Shown one piece after another: positions 56,164-64,000 of a DNA stretch of 64,000 bases. The stretch covers positions 434,001 to 498,000 of the forward strand of contig NZ_CCVW01000001.1 of the NCBI RefSeq assembly GCF_000756815.1. Direction: 5' to 3'. Each line of letters starts with the position of its first letter. Position 1 is the first letter of the stretch. The notes below the pieces were generated by a model, which had not been told where the DNA came from, searched no databases, and saw only the letters and a list, made by a program, of their open reading frames with translations. The position numbers and the translations under genes are program-made. The DNA is from Legionella massiliensis (GTDB taxonomy: Bacteria; Pseudomonadota; Gammaproteobacteria; Legionellales; Legionellaceae).

Positions 56164-57266
56164 AATTTCATTGGCATAATGATGTATTGATAAAGCTCGT
56201 CCTGCAAAGACTCAACTAAAATACTGGAATCAGTATTTGACATTGATAAGCGAACAAGCCCCTCACCAACAAAATTTAACACATCAAGCAAGTAGCTAGC
56301 ATTAATACCAATTTTCAACTCACCACCATCAATATGCGCTTCTAAGGATTCAATAGCTTCTTCTTGTTCTTGATTATTAGCAATAAGAGTCAAAGAATTT
56401 GCTTGCAGATGCAATAAAACTGCACGCGATTTTTCATGGGCTAAAATAACAATGCGAGAAAGAGCACGTTTTAGTAAATCTCGATCAATAAGAACGAACT
56501 TATCTTGCTCACGGGGTATTGCTTTAGCATAAGGAGGAAAGCGTGCCTCGATTAATCGCGATTGGAAGCTATATTCAGCAGTAGCTAGCCTAAAATGATT
56601 TTTTCCTGCTGAAATAGCTACCTGCTCATCACTCACATTATTTAATAATCTCAGCATTTCCTGTACGCCTTTTTTTGGCAAAAGAAAACGATTATGAGAA
56701 AAAGAAAGCTCAGAGGGTAGTTTTGCCACAGCCATACGATGCCCATCTGTTGCAACAGCAGTAATAGTCTGGGCATCAAGCTCGAGCAATAAACCATTCA
56801 AAAACATTCGAACATCATTTTGAGACATAGCAAAATGAGTAGATTGCAAAAGATGAATTAAGGATTGGCGGGAGACAGAAAACTCAACCTCACTTAACTC
56901 ATTTTCAGCGGAGGGGAAATCATCAGCAGACAAGGTTGCAAGTTTAAACTGGCTTCGGCCAGCTTTTATAACTACGGTATCCGATTTAAGACTAATTGTT
57001 GGAGTTGCCTCATCATCTAGTGAACGTATGATATCAATAAATTTTTTAGCAGGAACAGTAATTTTTCCCGATACTTGAGTAGCAACACAGTTAACGCGAG
57101 CAGTAATTTCCATTTCCAAATCGGTTGCACTAAGCACCAACTGATTGTCATTAATACCTAATAAAATATTAGATAAAATCGCTAAGGATTGCTTCTTATC
57201 AACAGCCCCTGCAACTGTTAACAGGGGGGTAAGTAATTGCTCTTTTGCAAGTGTCAACTCAAACAT
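56160..57266 (-). CDS. dnaN: DNA polymerase III beta clamp
   Basis: A 368-residue sliding clamp. Three repeated DnaN domains; MFELTLAKEQLLTPLLTVAG begins the first, VATDGHRMAVAKL closes the second near residue 180, and the C-terminus ends YQYIIMPMKL, as in the family (MPMRL). The start is set at the Met of MFELT, six codons after an in-frame earlier initiation codon, because MxFxLxKE is the conserved beginning. It lies 14 bases after dnaA and overlaps recF by 4. Confidence 0.96.
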   Translation of the reverse strand: MFELTLAKEQLLTPLLTVAGAVDKKQSLAILSNILLGINDNQLVLSATDLEMEITARVNCVATQVSGKITVPAKKFIDIIRSLDDEATPTISLKSDTVVIKAGRSQFKLATLSADDFPSAENELSEVEFSVSRQSLIHLLQSTHFAMSQNDVRMFLNGLLLELDAQTITAVATDGHRMAVAKLPSELSFSHNRFLLPKKGVQEMLRLLNNVSDEQVAISAGKNHFRLATAEYSFQSRLIEARFPPYAKAIPREQDKFVLIDRDLLKRALSRIVILAHEKSRAVLLHLQANSLTLIANNQEQEEAIESLEAHIDGGELKIGINASYLLDVLNFVGEGLVRLSMSNTDSSILVESLQDELYQYIIMPMKL

Positions 57267-57280
57267 AATTAGTCTCAAAA

Positions 57281-58633
57281 TCAAGAAGATAGGGTACGCA
57301 TAAGATTCTTATAATCTTCAGCAAAATCGTTATCATCCTGTATTAATTCCTTAACCTTACGGCAAGCATGAATAACAGTAGTATGATCACGGCCACCAAA
57401 ATGATCACCAATTTCTGGTAAACTGTGGTTAGTTAGTTCCTTAGCTAAAGCCATAGCCATTTGCCTTGGTCGTGCAATAGAACGACTGCGTCTTTTCGAC
57501 AATAAATCAGCCACTTTGACCTTATAATACTCAGCTACGGTCTTCTGGATATTCTCAATCGTAACAAGCTTATCCTGTAAAGCAAGCAAATCACGTAAGG
57601 CTTCATGAACAAATTCAATAGTTATAGGTTTGCCCGTGAAATGCGCATTAGCTATTACACGCCGTAAAGCACCTTCTAATTCACGAACATTAGAACGAAT
57701 ACGTTTAGCAATAAAGAAGGCTACTTCATAAGGAAGCTCAATATTCGATTGCTCAGCCTTAGAAATAAGAATCGCAACTCGAGTTTCAAGCTCAGGAGGC
57801 TCGACAGCAACCGTCAATCCCCATCCAAAACGTGATTTTAAGCGCTCTTCCATGCCCTCTATCTCTTTTGGATAACGATCACTAGTAAGAATAATTTGCT
57901 GCTGACCTTCTAGTAGGGCATTAAAAGTATGGAAAAATTCTTCCTGAGACCTATCTTTTCCAGCAAAAAATTGAATATCGTCAATAAGCAAAGCATTAAG
58001 CGAACGATAAAAACGTTTGAATTCGTTAATTGAGTTAGTTTGCAATGCCTTAACCATATCGGCAACAAAACGCTCTGAATGAAGATATAAAACCTTTGCC
58101 TCAGGATTGTTCTTGAGAATAGTATTACCGATCGCATGCATGAGATGAGTTTTACCCAGGCCAACCCCTCCGTAGATAAACAAGGGGTTGTAAGCATCAC
58201 CAGGTCGCTCAGCAACCTGCCATGAAGCAGCACGGGCTAATTGGTTTGAGTTTCCTTCAACAAAACTATCAAATATAAATTTCTTATTAAGATAGCTATT
58301 TTTATAATCAGCAGTTTTCTTAGATATTGGTTTAGAAATAGTTTCAGGTACTTTCACAGACGGGGTTTCTATATGTGTTGGGTCAGCAGCCTTGCTACCA
58401 ATGTTTATACTGAGTAAGGAAAAAGCGTCACCGCCAATTTGACTCACAATTTCTTTTATACGTGTATAAAAATTTCGCTTAACCCAATCGACAACAAAAC
58501 GATTAGGCGCAAGCAAAACCAGTCCATTATCATGGACTTCAGCTTGTAAAGGGCGCAACCAAGTATTGAATTGTTGTGGGGGGTATTCTTCTTCCAAAAG
58601 ATCCCGACACTTCTTCCAAACATCTTCAGACAC
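57281..58633 (-). CDS. dnaA: Chromosomal replication initiator DnaA
   Basis: A 450-residue AAA+ initiator starting at GTG with AGGAG seven bases upstream. Domain I ([20 protein letters not shown]) binds DnaB/HU partners; domain III holds Walker [18 protein letters not shown] near 150 and Walker [13 protein letters not shown] near 214; domain IV ends with the DNA-reading [15 protein letters not shown] near 425. It opens the dnaA-dnaN-recF unit and faces the origin. Confidence 0.98.
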   Translation of the reverse strand: MSEDVWKKCRDLLEEEYPPQQFNTWLRPLQAEVHDNGLVLLAPNRFVVDWVKRNFYTRIKEIVSQIGGDAFSLLSINIGSKAADPTHIETPSVKVPETISKPISKKTADYKNSYLNKKFIFDSFVEGNSNQLARAASWQVAERPGDAYNPLFIYGGVGLGKTHLMHAIGNTILKNNPEAKVLYLHSERFVADMVKALQTNSINEFKRFYRSLNALLIDDIQFFAGKDRSQEEFFHTFNALLEGQQQIILTSDRYPKEIEGMEERLKSRFGWGLTVAVEPPELETRVAILISKAEQSNIELPYEVAFFIAKRIRSNVRELEGALRRVIANAHFTGKPITIEFVHEALRDLLALQDKLVTIENIQKTVAEYYKVKVADLLSKRRSRSIARPRQMAMALAKELTNHSLPEIGDHFGGRDHTTVIHACRKVKELIQDDNDFAEDYKNLMRTLSS

Positions 58634-59900
58634 AAAAACTCCTCATACAAATAAAAGTATGAAAACATAATCAACGCTGGAGGCTAAATCAGATAATTGA
58701 GCCAGCTAAAAAACCGCATTAAGAAAAGCCGCAAATCCCTAAAGATTTACCATATCAATCATAGGAACTGCAATGTAGATTAAAACTTTGTCAAACGAAA
58801 TGCTCTCACAGAAAATCTATGTATTAGCTTCCCCTAGACTGCAAAGCGTACAGAATAAATCTTCTTATCCTTTATGAGATAGGGCGAGGATTTTACTTTC
58901 AGGCTTCGTTGTCAAATTTCAGAGGAAAACTCATCTAGCTAGGAATTGGATTAAAAAAAACCAAAACTTTGTTAAAGAGAACTGTCATTATACGCAGCTA
59001 ATAAGAAAAAAACAGAGTTATCCACAGTTCAAACAAAAAATTTTAGTTTTTAAAACTGAAAACAGCAAAAATAAAAGAGGGCTAAATAACGTCAGTTATG
59101 GTTAAAACTCACTTGAAAACAAGAGAACTTTAATTTATCGAAAATCTTAAATGAGCCACAACTGACATAAATAAGAAACTATGGATAACCAGCTTATAAA
59201 CTCGGGATTAAGATCTGGATAAATCACAAAGAGATAATTGTTCTAGAAGATATTCAGAGGAAAACAGGCAGTTAAACAACCTTTATAAACAAGAAGACAT
59301 ATTATATAACTTATTGTTTTTGATTAAAAAAACAAAAATATCAACAGTAAATCAAAGCTATATAATAAGAATAGATCTATATAAAATATTATTTAATTAT
59401 ATTTAGAGCGTATTCGCGGTAAGAATTATTTACCATCAAAAGAAACCAGAAAAATGCGCAGGACTAGGAGGCTAGTACGAACATTTTTAGGCCTATTAAC
59501 AGATCTCTTCGACTTTTTGAAGATTCGTACTCCCAAACAAGGGTTATTAAAGGTTTTCAACTAAAAACACAGCAAAACAAAAAACATTTGTGATAGCAAA
59601 CTGAAGCTACAAGTCCTGGGCTGAAAATACTAAGCTGTGGGTAATCCTATAAATACCTTGATATAAATAGTGGATATTTTGATGGGCATAACTTCATTAT
59701 CTAAGTTATTAATGTCTAATTAATAGTAGTTTACAGAGGTATTTAACAAGAATTAAAGTTATTAACTTATTGTTTTTAAATTATTTTAGTAAGTTATTAA
59801 CAGTAATTAAGCTGCTATATAATAAAAATCAAATAAACTTTTATATTTTTATTTTTATTATCTGCCAGCAAAAAAAACTTCTGTCCAAAGAGCGCATTGT
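58634..59900. other. Probable replication origin oriC with DnaA boxes
   Basis: The 1.3-kb gap between divergent dnaA and rpmH carries DnaA boxes: TTATCCACA at 59018-59026 (perfect), TTATCCATA on the minus strand at 59180-59188, TTATCCAGA (minus) at 59214-59222 and TTACCCACA (minus) at 59636-59644. Segments 59280-59410 and 59690-59880 are extremely AT-rich, suited to unwinding. No gene is seen. The dnaA promoter should lie near 58640-58800. Position and motifs fit oriC, but initiation was not shown. Confidence 0.75.
59446..59535. repeat. Degenerate copy of the hfq-upstream repeat, in oriC
   Basis: AAAAATGCGCAGGACTAGG, then CATTTTTAGGCC and TATTAACAGATC, align with AAAAAACGGAGGACTCGCAG, CATTTTTTGGCGC and TTTTAACGAAGA of 49450-49504, roughly 70 per cent by eye. 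The long terminal repeats are not clear here, so it would be an old or partial copy. Confidence 0.35.
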
Positions 59901-59929
59901 TTGACAGCAGATGTAAAGTTTTCTATCAT
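59901..59929 (+). promoter_or_regulatory. rpmH operon promoter
   Basis: TTGACA at 59901-59906 and TATCAT at 59924-59929 are 17 bases apart, a near-consensus sigma-70 promoter. Start would be near 59936, giving a 30-base leader to rpmH. Confidence 0.7.
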
Positions 59930-59965
59930 TGCCAACCTCAAAATTTAATTAACAACAGGTTCATC

Positions 59966-60100
59966 ATGAAACGCACTTTCCAACCCAGTAACTTAAAGCG
60001 TAAACGGGATCATGGTTTTCGTCAGCGTATGGCGACACGCGGTGGTCGTTTAGTATTGAAACGTCGTCGTGCTAAAGGTCGTAAGCGTTTATCAGCTTAA
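59966..60100 (+). CDS. rpmH: Ribosomal protein L34
   Basis: A 44-residue very basic 50S protein: [20 protein letters not shown], then [20 protein letters not shown]. Length and sequence are canonical; the ATG at 59966 gives the family N-terminus, so the longer in-frame start upstream is rejected. rnpA begins immediately after its stop. Confidence 0.98.
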   Translation: MKRTFQPSNLKRKRDHGFRQRMATRGGRLVLKRRRAKGRKRLSA

Positions 60101-60445
60101 GTGAATTGTTTTAGCAAAACGCGGCGCTTGTTAAAGAAAAGTGATTACGATCATGTCTTTGAGCAAGCAAAAAAAACGGTAACCCCAGAGTTTATTATTT
60201 TGCACCGCGCAAATACTTTGGGGCACGCCAGACTTGGCTTGGCCCTGTCAAAGAAAGCAATACCTAAAGCGCATGACCGAAATCGCATAAAGCGCCTTTT
60301 GCGCGAGAATTTCCGTACCACTCGCTTACCTGCTATCGACATGATATTTTTAGCAAAACGAGGTGTGGCAGAAGTTGAAAACAAGACAATTATTGCGAGA
60401 TTGGATAAAACATGGGACAAATTAACCGTTTTATACGCAATTTGA
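60101..60445 (+). CDS. rnpA: Ribonuclease P protein component
   Basis: A 114-residue basic subunit that helps the RNase P RNA mature tRNA 5' ends. It starts at GTG directly after the rpmH stop. Conserved: RRLLKKSDYDHVFEQ, ARLGLALSKKAIPKAHDRNR (split) and IKRLLRENFR, the RNR signature. It overlaps yidD by 34 bases. Confidence 0.95.
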   Translation: MNCFSKTRRLLKKSDYDHVFEQAKKTVTPEFIILHRANTLGHARLGLALSKKAIPKAHDRNRIKRLLRENFRTTRLPAIDMIFLAKRGVAEVENKTIIARLDKTWDKLTVLYAI

Positions 60446-60660
60446 TTTGCTTCCCAATAGTTTTATACCGATTGCTACTAAGTCCTATCATCCAACCTTG
60501 TTGCCGCTACTATCCGAGTTGTTCGCAATATGCCCTTGCAGCAATAAAAAACTACGGTGTGTTCAAAGGCGGATGGTTGGCTGTGCGCCGTTTATTACGA
60601 TGTCATCCTTGGGCCGAGGGTGGCTATGATCCAGTATCACCTAACGAAGAGAAGCTTTGA
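60412..60660 (+). CDS. yidD: Membrane protein insertion efficiency factor YidD
   Basis: An 82-residue protein with one amphipathic or membrane segment, [20 protein letters not shown], followed by the conserved [19 protein letters not shown] and [16 protein letters not shown]. It aids YidC-dependent insertion. It starts inside rnpA and ends on the first base of yidC, the usual arrangement. Confidence 0.95.
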   Translation: MGQINRFIRNLICFPIVLYRLLLSPIIQPCCRYYPSCSQYALAAIKNYGVFKGGWLAVRRLLRCHPWAEGGYDPVSPNEEKL

Positions 60661-62354
60661 TGGATATACGACGTGTAGTTTTATATGCAGCGCTTGCGCT
60701 GGTAGTTTATTCCTTATGGACTAGTTGGCAGCATGATTATCCGCCAAGACCACAGCCAATTACTCAAAATTCAAATATCGCTGCTGCATCTGCCAAAGAT
60801 GACGGTCTATTGCCTAATCTCTCAAATAGTTCGAACAATCAAACAACAGAAATTAAGCCCATTAATACGGCTGAAGAGACAGGCACGAGTTCGTCAGCGC
60901 AGGTTATCAAAATTAAGACAGATGTTCTTGATTTGGCTATTGATTTACGACATGGGGACATCGTTGAGGCCCAGTTGCTTGATTATCCTGTAAGCGTCGA
61001 AGAAAAGAACAAACCATTTACTCTCTTGCAAAATCAGACTCAAGAACGTTACGTAGCTAATAGTAGCTTGTTTACGAATGCAAATCAGGTTACGAAAAAT
61101 ATTGATTTTGGTTTTAGAGCTACACAACAGCAATATCAAATGACTCCTGGAGAGAAAACATTAACAGTTGTCTTAACTGGCAAAACAGCTGATGGCCTTG
61201 ATGTTAAAAAAGAATTTGTATTTACCAAAGGCAGTTACCTGATTCAGATGAGATATCTGATCGATAATCAAGGAACAGCTGCTTGGCAAGGTTATATGAA
61301 TACCCAGCTTTTAAGAAGTTCTCCACAAGAAGATAAATCGAGCATGTTCCAGGTAGGTTCTTACACTGGCGCCTCCTACTCAAACCCTGGTGTACATCGC
61401 TATCAAAAAGTTAATTTTAAAGACATGACCAAGTCAAACCTCTCTGCTGATGCAAAAGGGGGATGGGTTGCTATGCAGCAACACTATTTTGTTAGTGCAT
61501 GGATACCAAACCAAGATAGCTCTAACATGTTTTATACTCGCTATGCTGATGAAGATTACACAATCGGCGTGGTAACCCAGCCAATAACTGTTGCTCCGGG
61601 GAGTCAAAAAGAAATCGGCGCAAGCTTATACATCGGGCCAGAAGTTACATCTAGCCTGAAAGAAATTGCTCCTGGCCTTGATTTGACAGTTGATTACGGG
61701 ATTCTGTGGTTTTTATCATCACTGCTATTTTCATTGATGAGGGCAATACATTCCGTTGTTAATAACTGGGGTTGGTCTATTGTACTGGTTACTGTGCTAG
61801 TAAAACTTGCCTTCTACCGATTGTCAGCATCGAGTTATAAATCAATGGCGGGTATGCGCAAATTACAGCCCAAACTACAAGCACTACGTGAGCGCTATGG
61901 TGATGATAAAGCAAAAATGAGCCAGGCAACCATGGAGTTATACCGCCAGGAAAAAGTAAATCCTTTAGGTGGCTGTTTACCTATTATTATTCAGATTCCT
62001 GTCTTTATCGCGCTTTACTGGGTATTGTTGGAAAGTGTTGAACTGAGACAAGCCCCTTTCATTTTCTGGATAAAGGACTTAGCAGTTGCTGATCCTTTCC
62101 ATGTTCTGCCAGTCATTATGGGCGCTACTATGCTGATTCAGCAAAGATTAAACCCAGCACCTCCAGATCCGATGCAGGCTAAAATAATGATGTTTTTACC
62201 CATCCTGTTTACTGGTCTGTTCTGGAATTTCCCCGCAGGTCTGGTTCTTTACTGGATAGTGAACAATACACTGTCAATTCTGCAGCAATGGTATATCACC
62301 AGAAAATACAGTGAAGATGACAAATCTAATAAAGCTCTTGCTTCAGCTAAATAA
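60660..62354 (+). CDS. yidC: Membrane protein insertase YidC
   Basis: A 564-residue inner-membrane insertase of the Oxa1 family. N-terminal helix [18 protein letters not shown], periplasmic P1 domain (~60-340), then the conserved core of five helices: [19 protein letters not shown], the cytoplasmic coiled hairpin [40 protein letters not shown] (groove region) and [19 protein letters not shown]-type end. The ATG shares a base with the yidD stop; a TTG one codon earlier is less likely. Confidence 0.96.
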   Translation: MDIRRVVLYAALALVVYSLWTSWQHDYPPRPQPITQNSNIAAASAKDDGLLPNLSNSSNNQTTEIKPINTAEETGTSSSAQVIKIKTDVLDLAIDLRHGDIVEAQLLDYPVSVEEKNKPFTLLQNQTQERYVANSSLFTNANQVTKNIDFGFRATQQQYQMTPGEKTLTVVLTGKTADGLDVKKEFVFTKGSYLIQMRYLIDNQGTAAWQGYMNTQLLRSSPQEDKSSMFQVGSYTGASYSNPGVHRYQKVNFKDMTKSNLSADAKGGWVAMQQHYFVSAWIPNQDSSNMFYTRYADEDYTIGVVTQPITVAPGSQKEIGASLYIGPEVTSSLKEIAPGLDLTVDYGILWFLSSLLFSLMRAIHSVVNNWGWSIVLVTVLVKLAFYRLSASSYKSMAGMRKLQPKLQALRERYGDDKAKMSQATMELYRQEKVNPLGGCLPIIIQIPVFIALYWVLLESVELRQAPFIFWIKDLAVADPFHVLPVIMGATMLIQQRLNPAPPDPMQAKIMMFLPILFTGLFWNFPAGLVLYWIVNNTLSILQQWYITRKYSEDDKSNKALASAK

Positions 62355-63695
62355 ATGCAAGAAGAAACAATAGTTGCAATTGCCACTCCACCCGGTCGCG
62401 GTGGAGTGGGTATTATCCGCCTTTCAGGCCCCCTTGCTCACTCAATTGCTCTACAACTGAATGGCAATAAGGCCTTAACCCCACGCCTTGCTAATTATGG
62501 TCCCTTTTACAACCGCCAGAATGAAATTATTGATAAGGGACTAATAATCTTCTTCAAAGCTCCTCATTCCTTTACTGGGGAAGATATTGTCGAATTTCAA
62601 GGTCATGGGTCCCCCTTTGTCTTAGATAGTTTGCTTAAGGAATGCACAACCCTTGGAGCCAGACTCGCAAGACCTGGAGAGTTTTCTGAACGAGCCTTCC
62701 TAAACGATAAAATGGATTTAACACAAGCAGAGGCTATTGCCGATCTGATTCACGCAAGCTCGGAAACAGCTGCGCGAATGGCAGTTAAATCCCTACAAGG
62801 GGAATTTTCAAAAAAAATTAATGAGATCAGCGAAAAGCTAATTTATTTACGGCTATATGTTGAGGCAGCAATAGATTTTCCTGAAGAAGAAATTGACTTT
62901 TTAAGTGATGGTAAGGTCGCTGGTATGCTTACGGGCATTTTGCAAGCATTGGAAGCAATCCGTTTGAATGCCTCGCAAGGTGCAATGATGCGAGAGGGTC
63001 TTTCTGTGGTTATCGCTGGCCGACCTAACGCAGGTAAATCAACTCTTATTAATTGCCTTGCTGGCCGAGATGTTGCAATTGTTACCGATGTAGCTGGAAC
63101 AACACGCGATGTCATGCGCGAACATATTTTGCTTGATGATATTCCGCTGCATGTGGTCGATACAGCCGGTTTAAGAGATAGTGACGATTTGGTTGAGAAA
63201 GAAGGAATCAAGCGTGCATGGCAGGAAGTCAGTCGTGCGGATTGTCTGTTAATCATAAGTGATATAAATAGCGCGGAAACCAATATTGAGTTGAATGAGA
63301 CAATTCGCAAAGCTCTGCCTCAATCAGTACCTATTATTCAGGTGTTTAATAAAATCGATTCCTGCAATATTGGGCCTAAGATAGAAATGAACGCCGTTTA
63401 TCTTTCCGCAAAACAGGGAATTGGTATTGATTTATTGAAAGATAAAATCAAAAAAGCAGTGGGTTATCAACCCGCAGAAGGTCAATTTTTAGCTAGAAGA
63501 CGTCATTTGCAAGCCTTAGATCTGGCGAAAGAATTACTATTAGCTGGACAAGAGCAACTGAGAGGTCAACGTGCTGGTGAGTTATTGGCAGAAGATTTAC
63601 GCCTTGCGCATCAATCCCTTTGCGAGATTACTGGTGAATTTAGTTCTGATGACTTATTAGGACGAATTTTTTCCAGTTTTTGTATAGGCAAATAA
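62355..63695 (+). CDS. mnmE: tRNA modification GTPase MnmE
   Basis: A 446-residue GTPase that with MnmG makes cmnm5U34 in tRNAs. N-terminal folate-binding domain ([20 protein letters not shown]), helical domain, and G domain: G1 [18 protein letters not shown] near 218, G3 [18 protein letters not shown] near 263, G4 NKID near 332. The C-terminus ends FCIGK with the catalytic Cys. It starts right after the yidC stop, closing the rpmH-rnpA-yidD-yidC-mnmE unit. Confidence 0.97.
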   Translation: MQEETIVAIATPPGRGGVGIIRLSGPLAHSIALQLNGNKALTPRLANYGPFYNRQNEIIDKGLIIFFKAPHSFTGEDIVEFQGHGSPFVLDSLLKECTTLGARLARPGEFSERAFLNDKMDLTQAEAIADLIHASSETAARMAVKSLQGEFSKKINEISEKLIYLRLYVEAAIDFPEEEIDFLSDGKVAGMLTGILQALEAIRLNASQGAMMREGLSVVIAGRPNAGKSTLINCLAGRDVAIVTDVAGTTRDVMREHILLDDIPLHVVDTAGLRDSDDLVEKEGIKRAWQEVSRADCLLIISDINSAETNIELNETIRKALPQSVPIIQVFNKIDSCNIGPKIEMNAVYLSAKQGIGIDLLKDKIKKAVGYQPAEGQFLARRRHLQALDLAKELLLAGQEQLRGQRAGELLAEDLRLAHQSLCEITGEFSSDDLLGRIFSSFCIGK

Positions 63696-63710
63696 GTAAA
63701 TATCTATCTT

Positions 63711-64000
63711 AAGTTAACGTCAGTTATGGATAAAGGCATTTCTATCCGTTCGCGCTGAGGTCTATGCGCAAGAACAGGTCTCGAACTGAGGTATCCCCAC
63801 GAATTTGAGACTCAGAAGCGCTACTGAAAAGATGTTTATTTATTGCTTAGATTGGTCTGTTTTTCTGTCATTCCTGCGCAGGAACGACATAAGAAAGTGC
63901 ATAATGATTTAATCAATAGCTATTTCTTTGAGTTACAAATTCGTGTGGATACCTCAGGTCTCGAAGCGTCACTGCGCAAAGCTTCGAGACGGCCTAAAGG
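63711..64000. repeat. Intergenic repeat region cut by the window end
   Basis: Contains TATCCGTTCGCGCTGAGGTC near 63750 and CTTCGAGACGGCCTAAAGG at the last 19 bases, both words of the element at 3096-3246. TAACGTCAGTTATGG at 63714-63728 also occurs in the oriC region near 59088. GAGGTATCCCCACGAATTTG near 63790 has its complement near 63935-63955. So several repeats are nested here; the far end is outside the window. No gene seen. Confidence 0.5.

Overview
The window reads as chromosomal DNA of a Legionella-like gammaproteobacterium. This is an inference from gene content: a PagP/Rcp-type lipid A palmitoyltransferase, a small secreted protein of the DUF4949 type, a Coq7-type ubiquinone hydroxylase beside UbiH/UbiI, several orphan genes resembling Dot/Icm effectors, and an RsmY/RsmZ-like regulatory RNA preceded by a near-perfect LetA-type box. 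The DNA is AT-rich, and the housekeeping blocks keep gammaproteobacterial order. The species cannot be named from sequence alone.

Layout. (1) 0-4.1 kb: a large secreted repeat protein with a C-terminal DUF1566-like domain, and an outer-membrane barrel. (2) 4.2-9.3 kb: the conserved ygfB-pepP-ubiH-ubiI operon, divergent from zapA and the 6S RNA gene. (3) 9.3-14.1 kb: an orphan gene (possible effector), uvrB, aspC and tRNA-Asn(GTT). (4) 14.1-23.7 kb: an accessory island next to the tRNA. It holds a DUF3644/HEPN-like gene, a second HEPN-like gene, an HNH-type nuclease-like gene, a tRNA-like structured element, a decayed integrase, an array of GGGACA-type iterons, a pentapeptide-repeat protein, an AbiE toxin-antitoxin pair, a yhcG nuclease gene with an in-frame stop, and an integrase lacking its N-terminus. 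(5) 23.8-31.3 kb: cargo-like genes (hemerythrin, a kinase-like phosphotransferase, an AraC/GyrI regulator, an ABC exporter cassette flanked by inverted repeats, a HAD phosphatase, a cupin, an orphan). (6) 31.3-49.3 kb: a probable effector with an endonuclease/exonuclease/phosphatase fold, coq7, a CNNM-type protein, a phosphate transporter, ExoD, an amino-acid permease, pagP, tag, a GH3 hydrolase, crcB, an Mpo1-like protein, rlmKL, yjgA, a TauE-type protein, a thioredoxin-like protein, hflX and hfq. (7) 49.3-51.6 kb: a MITE-like element, two orphan genes, and the Rsm-like sRNA. (8) 51.6-63.7 kb: the replication-origin region, gyrB-(cysteine-peptidase-like gene)-recF-dnaN-dnaA on the minus strand, then the oriC intergenic with DnaA boxes, then rpmH-rnpA-yidD-yidC-mnmE on the plus strand. 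Two parS-like sites lie near the origin.

How the genes connect. UbiI, UbiH and Coq7 can together supply the three ring hydroxylations of ubiquinone synthesis. The origin block carries initiation (DnaA), clamp (DnaN), repair (RecF), topology (GyrB) and segregation sites (parS). Hfq and a candidate CsrA-sponge RNA lie within 2 kb of each other, near two orphan genes that may be effectors. The island at tRNA-Asn looks like a decayed integrative element that accumulated defence-type genes.

The most notable observations are the Rsm-like sRNA at about 51.14-51.23 kb, the candidate defence cassette at 14.2-17.1 kb with its tRNA-like neighbour, and a Cys-His-Asp enzyme gene inserted between recF and gyrB.
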